Of a stretch of 64,000 bases of DNA, positions 55,765 through 63,333 are shown piece after piece. Position 1 is the stretch's first letter. Each line of letters begins with the position of its first letter. The DNA comes from Marinomonas sp. TW1 (GTDB lineage Bacteria > Pseudomonadota > Gammaproteobacteria > Pseudomonadales > Marinomonadaceae). The position numbers were made by a program, and so were the translations under genes. Below the pieces are notes generated by a model, which was given only the letters and a program-made list of their open reading frames with translations, was not told where the DNA came from and did no database searches. The stretch spans positions 1-64,000 of the forward strand of contig NZ_JSEE01000003.1 of the NCBI RefSeq assembly GCF_001625355.1, in the 5' to 3' direction.

Positions 55765-56121
55765 ATGCAGGTCAGTGAATTCTCTCAATTAACGGGCGTC
55801 TCATCTCATACTCTTAGATATTATGAAAAAATTGGCTTATTAAAAAATGTGCGTCGTAATGCCAGTGGGCATCGGGATTATGCCGAGAAAGATCTTGCTT
55901 GGATGGCCTTTATTCAGCGTTTAAAAGCCACGGGTATGTCATTGGACAATATCCAGCGCTATTCAGAATACAGAGAGCAGGGCGATGTGTCTTTAGTGGC
56001 GAGAAAGCAGTTGTTGGAAGTGCATAAAAGCCAGCTTGAATCTTACATACAATCACAGCAGTCTCACTTAGCGGCGCTGCAGGACAAAATAAACCACTAC
56101 CACCAACAAATTAACGATTGA
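55765..56121 (+). CDS. MerR-family transcriptional regulator
   Basis: A 118-residue regulator. QVSEFSQLTGVSSHTLRYYE is the winged helix-turn-helix; a coiled-coil dimerisation helix follows (QLESYIQSQQSHLAALQDKI). There are no conserved cysteines at the C terminus, so a metal sensor is unlikely; it fits the NmlR/AdhR-like group. ATG 55765 follows AAGGACG. The 3' end overlaps a MerR-type promoter, so it most likely controls the CMD gene that starts 57 bases later. Confidence 0.88.
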   Translation: MQVSEFSQLTGVSSHTLRYYEKIGLLKNVRRNASGHRDYAEKDLAWMAFIQRLKATGMSLDNIQRYSEYREQGDVSLVARKQLLEVHKSQLESYIQSQQSHLAALQDKINHYHQQIND

Positions 56122-56148
56122 CTTAGAGTTTACTCGAAGTCGTAAGCT
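56118..56148 (+). promoter_or_regulatory. MerR-type promoter/operator with a 19-bp spacer
   Basis: TTGACT (-35, 56118-56123) and TAAGCT (-10, 56143-56148) are 19 bases apart, the long spacing characteristic of MerR-activated promoters. The dyad ACTTAGAGT-TT-ACTCGAAGT (56121-56140) fills the spacer and matches the operator shape of NmlR-like proteins. It overlaps the merR stop and precedes the CMD gene by about 30 bases. Confidence 0.7.
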
Positions 56149-56178
56149 GATGTTCTTTATCCATTAAGGAGCATCAAG

Positions 56179-56562
56179 ATGCACAACTCTCGTTATGATA
56201 TTGGTCGTAAACAGCTGGCAAAAATCGATGGTGACGCCGGTGAAAAGGTGATCGACAGCCTGAAAGACATTTGTCCAGATCTGGCTAAATACACGATTGA
56301 ATACCCATTTGGCGATATTTATGCACGACCAGGGTTGGATCTGAAATCACGGGAGATCGCCACGGTTGCGGCATTGACCGCACTGGGGAATTGTCAGCCT
56401 CAACTCAAAGTGCATTTGAATGCCGCTTTAAACGTGGGCTGCAGCGAAACGCAAATCAAAGAAGTAATATTACAAATGTCCGTGTATGCAGGCTTTCCTG
56501 CGGCCTTAAATGGCATGTTTGCCTTTCGGGATGTGCTACAAGAACGCAGTAAAATCGATTGA
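56179..56562 (+). CDS. Carboxymuconolactone decarboxylase family protein
   Basis: A 127-residue AhpD-like/CMD-fold protein. It has REIATVAALTALGNCQPQLKVHLNAALNVGCSETQIKEVI and MSVYAGFPAALNGM in the usual order, in pieces seen at about 70-110. The conserved H and E of the CMD core are present, but the CxxC of true AhpD is not complete. A MerR operator precedes it. It is followed by a structured element and terminator. The 3' part is duplicated at 58439-58554. Confidence 0.85.
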   Translation: MHNSRYDIGRKQLAKIDGDAGEKVIDSLKDICPDLAKYTIEYPFGDIYARPGLDLKSREIATVAALTALGNCQPQLKVHLNAALNVGCSETQIKEVILQMSVYAGFPAALNGMFAFRDVLQERSKID

Positions 56563-56607
56563 TTTAAAGGCGCGAACGCACCAGAAAAAACCTGAAACCA
56601 ATCCATT

Positions 56608-56699
56608 ACATCAAGTCGCTCGAATGACCATCATTCCATAGGAATGGTGGAATTTGATGTGTGCAATGTGTCTAAACCCCACCTTTGAGGTGGGTTTTT
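56608..56699 (+). ncRNA. Folded element with terminator, copy 1
   Basis: ACATCAA (56608) pairs with TTGATGT (56654), enclosing CCATCATTCC/GGAATGGTGG (56628-56637 with 56641-56650). A terminator stem CCCACC/GGTGGG (56678, 56689) with T-run follows. A near-identical block occurs at 58609-58702, while sequence just before it has diverged. The rest of the gap (56700-56906) holds only the likely promoter of the next gene. Confidence 0.5.
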
Positions 56700-56906
56700 A
56701 ATGTCTGTTCTGACTGCCTGTATTGGCCCTCATATTTACGCATTGCTCACGAATTGATCATGTACTCATAACTAGTGTATTCTTTTTTGTCTAATCAAAT
56801 GGCTTCTATCTTTTAGGAACCTAGCCAATACTTAAACACTCGATGTACAAAAGGTAGAACATTAATAAAGCAAAGATCACATTTTATAAAAAGGAAGCAT
56901 CACATC

Positions 56907-58436
56907 ATGGAAGTAAACAAAGCAAAAGTCGCCATTATTGGCGCCGGTGTCTCAGGCATTGCCGCTGCCAATGTTTGGCAAAAATGCGGCTATAACGTCA
57001 CCTTATTTGAAGCCTCTGAACAGATAGGAGGCCAATGGAATCAAACCTACCCAGGTGTCAGTTTACAGAATACCGCTCCGCAATATCAGTTTTCAGAATT
57101 CCCCTGGCCATTCAAAACTGAACGACATCCGAGTGGGGAAGACGTCTTAAACTACCTCAAAAAAGCCATCGAATTCTTTAGCCTCAAGGTGAAATTTCAT
57201 CATCGATTAAGCCGTATGACCGCCGATGAAAACGGCTGGCAATTAACATTTGAGCACGGAGAAACCGATCACTTTGCTTATGTGATTATCGCCACAGGAC
57301 AATATCCAGGTGGCGATAAAAAACGCCAACCAGATTTTGAAAATATCGCCTTGTATCAAGGTGAGGTCATCACCAATATTGACTCAAAAGCGGTCTTTGA
57401 AAACAAACACGTTGCGGTTGTCGGATTTGGCAAAACGGCTTTGGATTTCGCTACTTGGAGCGCAGAACTAGCGCATAGTACAAAGCATATTTTTCGCACC
57501 CCAAGATGGACCATACCGGATTATTTGTTAGGCATTGATTACACTAAGCCTTTCTTTGCAAGGATTGGCAGCGGCATGATGCCCTCATGGGGCTACAGTA
57601 CTGTCATGCAAAGATTACTGCATAATAAACTGCCCTTTCTCGTCAAGGGATTTTGGCGTTTTATCAATGAACTGTTCTTATTTCAGCACCGCAAAGACGC
57701 GAAACTGGGTAGCATCGACAAGAACGTGTTGGATGTGGTGATGCCACCGAAGTCACAATTTATGGCTGACTTTCGAAGTGCCTCCGCCGTTGCGCCAAAG
57801 CGTTACTATGAATACATTGCTCACCAGAACATCACGCCGTATCGCGGAGAAGTGTCAGGCTTTTTTGAACACGGCATCGTATTATCGGATGGCCGTAAAA
57901 TAGAAGCCGATTTGATTTGCCTTTGTTGTGGGAATGACGCTCCCGATTACCACTTCTTGCCAGAACATTATCGGCAATACTTAAAAGGAGAGGGCGGTCC
58001 TGCTCTCTACCGTCATCAAATTGATCCACGTATCCCTAACCTTGGATTTGCTGGCTACAATCATGGTTTCTTACATATTGCTTTGGCCGAAATGGGCGCT
58101 TTATGGCAAGTGGCGGCCTATGAACAATCCATTCAGTTGCCTACCGAAACCGAAATGTTGGCTTCAGCCGACAGAATCCGTCAATGGAAAAAAACGCACT
58201 CATCTTATGAGTCCACTTTCAATATTGCCGTTAATACTCGATATCAGCAGCATCTAGACATCTTGATGCAAGACCTTGGTATTAGTAAATGGCGGAAACT
58301 GCCCAACCCGATTGCAGAAGTTTTTTCTCGCTACGATCCGACCGATTATAAAGGCGCCGTTGCTGAGTATTTGGCGAAACAGCCAACAACGGCATCATCG
58401 ATTAACAGAACCACCGCTGTACCTGTGGATGCTTAG
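56907..58436 (+). CDS. Flavin-containing monooxygenase
   Basis: A 509-residue FAD/NAD(P)H-dependent monooxygenase. The FAD-binding motif IIGAGVSG is at 10-17, ATG at 129-131 ends the FAD domain, and VVGFGKTALD at 171-180 is the NADPH-binding motif. YPGVSLQNTAPQYQFSEFPWP is typical of FMOs. The FxGxxxHxxx fingerprint is degraded (YQGEVITNID), so Baeyer-Villiger activity is less certain. Substrate unknown. It lies between two copies of the CMD-terminator block. Confidence 0.85.
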   Translation: MEVNKAKVAIIGAGVSGIAAANVWQKCGYNVTLFEASEQIGGQWNQTYPGVSLQNTAPQYQFSEFPWPFKTERHPSGEDVLNYLKKAIEFFSLKVKFHHRLSRMTADENGWQLTFEHGETDHFAYVIIATGQYPGGDKKRQPDFENIALYQGEVITNIDSKAVFENKHVAVVGFGKTALDFATWSAELAHSTKHIFRTPRWTIPDYLLGIDYTKPFFARIGSGMMPSWGYSTVMQRLLHNKLPFLVKGFWRFINELFLFQHRKDAKLGSIDKNVLDVVMPPKSQFMADFRSASAVAPKRYYEYIAHQNITPYRGEVSGFFEHGIVLSDGRKIEADLICLCCGNDAPDYHFLPEHYRQYLKGEGGPALYRHQIDPRIPNLGFAGYNHGFLHIALAEMGALWQVAAYEQSIQLPTETEMLASADRIRQWKKTHSSYESTFNIAVNTRYQQHLDILMQDLGISKWRKLPNPIAEVFSRYDPTDYKGAVAEYLAKQPTTASSINRTTAVPVDA

Positions 58437-58438
58437 GG

Positions 58439-58554
58439 TACGCAAAGAAGTGATATTACCGATGTCCATGTATGCCAGCTTTCCTGCGGTCTTAAATAGC
58501 ATGTTTGCCTTTCGGGATGTGCTACAAGAACGCAGCAAGAACGCAGTAAAATAG
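58439..58554 (+). pseudogene. Duplicated 3' fragment of the CMD gene
   Basis: Encodes KEVILPMSMYASFPAVLNSM and the following FAFRDVLQERSK, the last third of the CMD protein at 56179-56562. A 37-base stretch (58499-58535) is identical to 56513-56549. The 5' two thirds are missing, and CAAGAACGCAG is tandemly repeated near the end. The fragment has no start of its own. Confidence 0.85.
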
Positions 58555-58608
58555 ATTGACTTAAAGACGCGAACTAACGCAATATAATCCCATGAAGACA
58601 AAACGATC

Positions 58609-58702
58609 ACATCAAGTCGCTCGAATTATCATCATTCCATAGGAATGGTGGGATTTGATGTGCGCAAAATTGCAAAAACCCACCTTTGAGGTGGGTTTTT
58701 TT
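58609..58702 (+). ncRNA. Folded element with terminator, copy 2
   Basis: Near-identical copy of 56608-56699: ACATCAA/TTGATGT (58609, 58655), inner ATTCC-ATA-GGAAT hairpin, and terminator CCCACC/GGTGGG (58679, 58690) followed by eight T. Flanking outer pair T-G in copy 1 is C-G here, so pairing is kept. Confidence 0.5.
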
Positions 58703-58758
58703 ATGCTCATTTAAAACTGCCTCAAAGTGACTTTCACAGAGCAAGTTGAGGAGACGTT

Positions 58759-59298
58759 ATGAACAAAGTCGCCGTATTTGGCAAACCCGGTAGCGGGAAA
58801 TCCACCTTAAGCAAAGCCTTAGCCGAGAAAGCGGGCTTGCCTCTGTATCAATTGGACAATTTAGTTTATCAAGCCAATGGCGATTTGGTGTCACGAGACA
58901 TTTATGATCAAGCGCACGCTGATATTGTCTCGTCTGACGTTTGGATCATCGACGGCTTTGGGCCAATCGGCTCGTTTTATCAAAGATTGTCAGCGGCAGA
59001 TACCCTGATCTATGTGGATTTAGCGTATTCAACCAGCTACTGGTTAGTGGCCAAACGCTTGCTCAAAGGTTTGTTTGTTAAGCCAGAAGGTTGGCCTGAA
59101 GGCAGTTCTATCATCAAAGGCAGTTGGCAGAGTTATAAAACCTTAAGACTCTGTCCAGCTTTTTGGAACCAAAATTTCCATGACAAACTACAGGCTTATT
59201 CAGCAGACAAGCAAGTGTATGTGATCAAAACCATGGCGGAACTGAAGTCGTTTGTGAAACGTGACGATAAATTGAATTCTAGGGTAAGCTTAAAATAA
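58759..59298 (+). CDS. P-loop kinase-like protein (adenylate kinase/FlaR-like)
   Basis: A 179-residue nucleotide kinase-like protein. Walker A GKPGSGKST is at 8-16, and YQLDNLVYQANGDLVSRDIYDQ and WIIDGFGPIGSFYQRL follow. It resembles the DNA topology modulation (FlaR)/adenylate kinase-related group, whose substrate is not established. ATG 58759 is preceded by TTGAGGAG. It follows the duplicated terminator. Confidence 0.75.
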   Translation: MNKVAVFGKPGSGKSTLSKALAEKAGLPLYQLDNLVYQANGDLVSRDIYDQAHADIVSSDVWIIDGFGPIGSFYQRLSAADTLIYVDLAYSTSYWLVAKRLLKGLFVKPEGWPEGSSIIKGSWQSYKTLRLCPAFWNQNFHDKLQAYSADKQVYVIKTMAELKSFVKRDDKLNSRVSLK

Positions 59299-59302
59299 CC
59301 CA

Positions 59303-59542
59303 AGCGATGAACTTAGCGACGACATAGAAATCGTCGGTCTGTTTCACTATCCAGTGGCATTGGCCTTGAAAACAGGCGAAGTGATCACTGGCAAAGCTTT
59401 AGACACCAAACGTAATGCGAGCAGAGAAGAGTGCATCGAGATAGAGCAAGATCACAAAGCCGTGTTGGTTGTCTTAGACTCAATCGCCAAACTCAACATC
59501 CTCGTCGACAACCCGTATTTTGACGAAGTGGTGTTTGAGTGA
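59303..59542 (+). pseudogene. Rof-like Rho-binding antiterminator, lacking a start codon
   Basis: In-frame reading gives SDELSDDIEIVGLFHYPV, then ALALKTGEVITGKALDTK and VLDSIAKLNIL. This matches the Rof/YaeO pattern, in which D-Y-D...L-E-x-A precedes a small Sm-like barrel that inhibits Rho. There is no ATG in frame before the conserved part, and the frame closes at a TAA at 59291. The first usable start is GTG 59354, which cuts away the first strand. It is either a 5'-decayed gene or starts at that GTG. Confidence 0.5.
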
Positions 59543-59571
59543 GTGGGGGCGAAGTTGGTGGTGCCTAAAAT

Positions 59572-59602
59572 ACCAAGCCCACACAGGCGGCGTGGGCTTG
59601 GT
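59572..59602. terminator. Bidirectional terminator
   Basis: ACCAAGCCCAC and GTGGGCTTGGT form a perfect 11-bp stem with a nine-base loop, between the Rof-like remnant and the convergent oxidoreductase gene, with T following on the plus strand. Confidence 0.85.
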
Positions 59603-59622
59603 TGTTTTGACACTTTGCGGTA

Positions 59623-60258
59623 TTAAGCAGTGGCAACAAAAGGCGCCTTGTGAACCCATTCATCACTTTGTACTTGGTCAAGCATAAACTTAGCAAGATC
59701 AGGCAGGGTGATTTTACCTCCTGGCATTTTTTGATCATCCGCAATAACTTGGCCTGTGGCTGTTTTTTTCAGAATCAAGTTTGCACGAACACTTACCCAA
59801 TCTATGTCTTTTTCATTTAACAATATTTGCAATTCGGCCTTTTTGGCGTCCTTCATGTGCTTTAACAAAATGCCCACAATGGTACTTAAAAAGCGACGCT
59901 TAACGCCAACATATTCATTTGGAAGAATCGTACCAGAGCCGTTAATACTGACCAGTTTCTTAACGCCTGTAAGCTTCATTGCGCCCACTAAAACCTTCGT
60001 AATGTTAAGAAAGGCTTCATATTGATCAGACCCTTTCACACCGCCAGCCGCATTCACAACAGCACAGCATCCTAACAATGTTTCGGCCACTTTTTCGGCG
60101 TCCTCTAAACTGCCTTGTATGATATTGACCTTGTCACTTGTGGTGGTTAGCTTGGCAGGGTTTCTTACCAAGATGTTGACTTCATAGCCTTCATCCATTG
60201 CTTGTTGTAAAACGGCTCGCCCAACAAACCCTGTCGCACCTAAAATGGCAATTTTCAT
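59623..60258 (-). CDS. NAD(P)-binding oxidoreductase, atypical SDR
   Basis: A 211-residue Rossmann-fold protein. GATGFVG is the dinucleotide-binding motif (G7, G10, G13). VNAAGGVKGSDQYE and LVSINGSGTILPNE follow. The YxxxK catalytic pair of classical SDRs is not present as such, so it belongs to the NmrA/YwnB-like atypical branch. ATG 60258 has GGAG eight bases ahead; the longer frame is rejected. A possible operator lies upstream. Confidence 0.85.
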   Translation of the reverse strand: MKIAILGATGFVGRAVLQQAMDEGYEVNILVRNPAKLTTTSDKVNIIQGSLEDAEKVAETLLGCCAVVNAAGGVKGSDQYEAFLNITKVLVGAMKLTGVKKLVSINGSGTILPNEYVGVKRRFLSTIVGILLKHMKDAKKAELQILLNEKDIDWVSVRANLILKKTATGQVIADDQKMPGGKITLPDLAKFMLDQVQSDEWVHKAPFVATA

Positions 60259-60315
60259 ACTTTGCTCCAATTCGAATAATTCATTCTTCAATACCAAGCA
60301 GCATAATAAACAATA

Positions 60316-60351
60316 TACTTACCTTGAGTAAGTACTGATAAAAAGGTAAGT
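60316..60351. promoter_or_regulatory. Candidate operator with inverted ACTTACC/GGTAAGT half-sites
   Basis: ACTTACC (60317-60323) and GGTAAGT (60345-60351) are an inverted pair, and a third half-site GTAAGTA lies between them. It is 60-90 bases upstream of the oxidoreductase start. The shape resembles HxlR-type sites, but no such regulator gene is adjacent. Confidence 0.45.
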
Positions 60352-60473
60352 GTTGATGAAAAATCAAATAGAGAAAATTTTCTAACGAAAAAGAGGGGAG
60401 GCACTAGCTTTAGAACACGCTGGGCTGTTGAAAGGTTTTGATCTTTTTAGTTTGTCCTAGGTTCTTTGAGCAA

Positions 60474-61157
60474 CTAATTATGAAACTTGTTATTGAGATA
60501 GCCTTGATGTTCAACATCCGTCTTTTTTGTAAGTTCAAGCCTCTTACATTCCAGCCGACCGACACAAAATTGAACTCTATTCTCAGAAATTGAACCAAGA
60601 CGAATATTATCAATATAATCTATGAGATTGTTAACATGAATAACATTTTTAGGCATGAGTGTTTTAAATTGTGCTTCGCCAGTAAATACAACTAAGCTAC
60701 TAATTGATTGTTCAGGGATGAAATCCAGTTGTTTTTGAGTAGCGATTAGGTGTTTGAAGTTTTGAAATATAGGGTTTTGGAATTTGAATTTTACTTTAAA
60801 TAATACTTGAGTCCAATTTTTTTGATTCTCGTTAGCGAAAATCCAACCGTTATAATGTTTGGTTTCAATGACGAGAATTCCATTCTGTGTAACTAAAATA
60901 TGATCTATTTGTGTTGTGCCATCATCATACTCAAGTGTTATGTTGTTAAGCACATGAGCGGTTGAATTTTGACAGTATTCTAATAGTGATTCTCTAACTA
61001 ATTTTTCACCATGATTTTCTTTGTTTGATATCAATTTCTTACCTTTCGATAGTCCTTTTCTATAAGATATAATGATTGAAATTGATAAAACTAATGTGAT
61101 GATTAGTATTTCGTTCTTTATTTGAAAATTATTTATTAAATTTATAAGTTCATTCAT
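60474..61157 (-). CDS. NERD-domain (nuclease-related) membrane-anchored protein
   Basis: A 227-residue protein. An N-terminal helix (IKNEILIITLVLSISIII) is followed by the NERD domain, whose fold is restriction-endonuclease-like: GEKLVRESL (E51), D85 in TTQIDHILVT and E98-x-K100 in LVIETKHYNG. Function in bacteria is unproven. Base use is far more AT-rich than its neighbours, which suggests transfer. Single gene. Confidence 0.85.
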   Translation of the reverse strand: MNELINLINNFQIKNEILIITLVLSISIIISYRKGLSKGKKLISNKENHGEKLVRESLLEYCQNSTAHVLNNITLEYDDGTTQIDHILVTQNGILVIETKHYNGWIFANENQKNWTQVLFKVKFKFQNPIFQNFKHLIATQKQLDFIPEQSISSLVVFTGEAQFKTLMPKNVIHVNNLIDYIDNIRLGSISENRVQFCVGRLECKRLELTKKTDVEHQGYLNNKFHN

Positions 61158-61273
61158 GGTTTTGTTTTAATTGAATCTAATTGTTCTAGAATATAACACC
61201 ATCATAAACAGCGCTAGCTTATGAGTGTCGATGAGCAATGAGAGCGGATTAGATGGCTTTGTTCGTGAATGAT

Positions 61274-61876
61274 TCACATCCAAATATTCTTCTCGAAACC
61301 ATAGTAGTGATTTTTCCCTTCATCCGTATATTCGTCAGCCAAGCTCAATCCATGTTGACGAAGAATATCTATATACACCTGCCTACCAAGTGACTTAGAT
61401 TTTCTTCCGGTCAAAGAATCCTCCCATTCGCAGGTTTGATAGGGAGAGCTAAACAATAGCTTGCCTCTATCCTCAAGAGCGCGAGCCATTTTCTGAAGGA
61501 CCCTGTTTTGATTGTCCTCTGACAGCAGAAAAATGAACCCAACGGAAAGAATGCCATCGTGTTTTCTGTCGTAGAACGAAGATTCCTCAGCCGCTTCGCA
61601 TGCTGCCGACACATTAGGAAATCTTTTTCGGTATTCCTGTATTAAAGTCTTGGAAGCGTCGATACCATGAAGTTTGACGCCCTTGTCGATCAAACATTGG
61701 GTGTATGGGCCGCCAACGCCACAACCAACATCTAAAACCGATTGCCTAGGTTGTAGAAAATGACACCAATCTTCTACAGTTGCTGCACCGATATCAGCAC
61801 TTCTCATGGACACAAACTCATTTGCGACGGCTTCCCAGCCATTAGAGAAATCTTTGTGATTGGTTGGAGTGGTCAT
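61274..61876 (-). CDS. Class I SAM-dependent methyltransferase
   Basis: A 200-residue methyltransferase. VLDVGCGVGGPYTQCLI is the SAM-binding loop, with LHGIDASKTLIQEYRKRFP for the acidic end of strand two. The later SVGFIFLLSEDNQNRVLQKM and LLFSSPYQTCEWEDSL complete the core. Its substrate is unknown. ATG 61876 starts MTTPTNHKDFSNGWEA. Single gene in the accessory region. Confidence 0.85.
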   Translation of the reverse strand: MTTPTNHKDFSNGWEAVANEFVSMRSADIGAATVEDWCHFLQPRQSVLDVGCGVGGPYTQCLIDKGVKLHGIDASKTLIQEYRKRFPNVSAACEAAEESSFYDRKHDGILSVGFIFLLSEDNQNRVLQKMARALEDRGKLLFSSPYQTCEWEDSLTGRKSKSLGRQVYIDILRQHGLSLADEYTDEGKNHYYGFEKNIWM

Positions 61877-61964
61877 AGTGCTCTCTGGGGGTGGCTAATG
61901 CTAAAAGAAATTGAGGTACAGCGTCTGTTTATATTTCTTGTTAGGCCATTGTGGGCAGGCTTTT

Positions 61965-62861
61965 TTAGCATAAAACATATTCCCCATCTATTCTTAAGAC
62001 TGCACCTCCACCAAACCAGACCTGACAGTTTTCAATATCAGTTTCTCTTGAAAAAATCTGCACGTAATTCGGGGCGTCTCGAAAACTATTTTGCTCTATT
62101 TTTATCATCTCGCCATCCCACTTACCGTGCTTTAAGAGATAATAACCTAAAGCTGAATTTCCTGAACCTGTTGCTGGATCTTCAAGGTAACCAAATGTTG
62201 GTGCGAAAACTCTCGTCCGATATGTACTCCCTTGAGTCACAGTTTTTGACGAATACAAGATAATTATATCCACTCCAATGTCTATGCAAAATTTGTTGAG
62301 AGTTTGAAGGTCTGGCGTCACAGACAGTATGGACTCAAGTCCAGCTATAGGGACAATAAGAGTCTCAAGCCCGCCGTTTACAATTTGGATTGGTTGTAAT
62401 TGGTCAATGTCATTAATGTGACAATCAAATGCTGAGACAACATCAGTTACGCTAATATTTTTTGAGGAGAATCGAGCAGGTGGTGCCGATATATAAACGC
62501 TTTTCTCACTTTTGTAACGGTTTTCCACCATTAAACGATCAGTCATTGTCGAGATAGACAATATTGGCTTTTCCTGCATTGCCTTATTATTGGCGACGAT
62601 GTCATTTAGCATAGCGATGGTTGCATGCCCGCAGAAGGCTACCTCTCTTTCAGAAGAAAAATACCGAAGATGGTAATCAGTATCCATCCCTGGACTGACA
62701 TAACCAACTTCACTGACAAACCCTTTCAGTTCTTTCGCTAGTTGTAACATTTTCGCACTGGAAAGCTTTTCTGCTGAGTCAAGATATACGACAGCAGCTG
62801 GATTCCCTGTTGAATATTGGGAGGCAAAAGCATCTATTTTTTTGAATCTTAATGTATGCAT
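61965..62861 (-). CDS. PhzF-family isomerase
   Basis: A 298-residue PhzF-like protein. RFKKIDAFASQYSTGNPAAV is the standard N terminus, E51 in GFVSEVGYV is the catalytic glutamate, and EVAFCGHATIAM and DPATGSGNSALGYYLLKHG are family motifs. It could be an isomerase or epimerase; no phenazine genes are nearby. Single gene. Confidence 0.88.
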   Translation of the reverse strand: MHTLRFKKIDAFASQYSTGNPAAVVYLDSAEKLSSAKMLQLAKELKGFVSEVGYVSPGMDTDYHLRYFSSEREVAFCGHATIAMLNDIVANNKAMQEKPILSISTMTDRLMVENRYKSEKSVYISAPPARFSSKNISVTDVVSAFDCHINDIDQLQPIQIVNGGLETLIVPIAGLESILSVTPDLQTLNKFCIDIGVDIIILYSSKTVTQGSTYRTRVFAPTFGYLEDPATGSGNSALGYYLLKHGKWDGEMIKIEQNSFRDAPNYVQIFSRETDIENCQVWFGGGAVLRIDGEYVLC

Positions 62862-63009
62862 GAATTTTCCTTGCGCCTAACGAAGCTGAAGATCCGAACA
62901 AAATGATTGATAATGTGAGTTCATTTTTGAACATAATTTAGTATACCTTTTAGAAATCAATTTAATTGTCTTTTCAACTCGATAACTTCTTCAAAGTTAA
63001 GGGGAGCAT

Positions 63010-63292
63010 CTAATTTTTATGCTCCCTCAAATGGTAAATTACAGAATCGTATGGATTCTCTCCATTAAGCTCAGAATATGAATCTTTCAGATCTTGAAGA
63101 GTTTCAGATAAATCATCTAAATTGAACCTAAGAAGACTTCCTTTCACTATTTCTGGTGGTTGGTCAGGGTTCACTTAATGCTAGGTAACTCGAAAGACGC
63201 CAAATTACTTTTTGCTCCATTTCTAAAAATTTAATTGGTTTTGTTTCATCAAAACTTAACCACTTGTACATCTCTCGCCAAGCAGTTAGCAC
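63010..63292 (-). pseudogene. Frameshifted small gene remnant
   Basis: Two overlapping minus-strand frames, each too short to stand out. The first (63292 or 63271 to 63164) encodes LTAWREMYKWLSFDE and MEQKVIWRLSSYLAL; it ends at TGA 63164. The second (63174 to 63010) encodes PDQPPEIVKGSLLRFNLDDL and ELNGENPYDSVIYHL. A one-base frameshift would fuse them into a single protein of about 95 residues. I do not recognise the family. A GGGAGCAT/ATGCTCCC stem lies at the 3' end. The rest of 62862-63333 shows nothing else. Confidence 0.4.
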
Positions 63293-63333
63293 CTCTCAAT
63301 TGTGCCGGTATTTATCTCTAATGACGTTTCCAT

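Noticed and set aside
58276-58554. 92-residue plus-strand frame overlapping the 3' end of the monooxygenase gene
   Set aside because: Only its last third is real, as a remnant of the CMD gene; the rest is a shadow of the monooxygenase in another frame.
61760-62263. 167-residue plus-strand frame
   Set aside because: Antisense to the methyltransferase and PhzF genes, and has no known domain.
63001-63026. GGGAGCAT/ATGCTCCC stem as a terminator
   Set aside because: No T-run on either strand and the small gene's stop codon lies in the loop.
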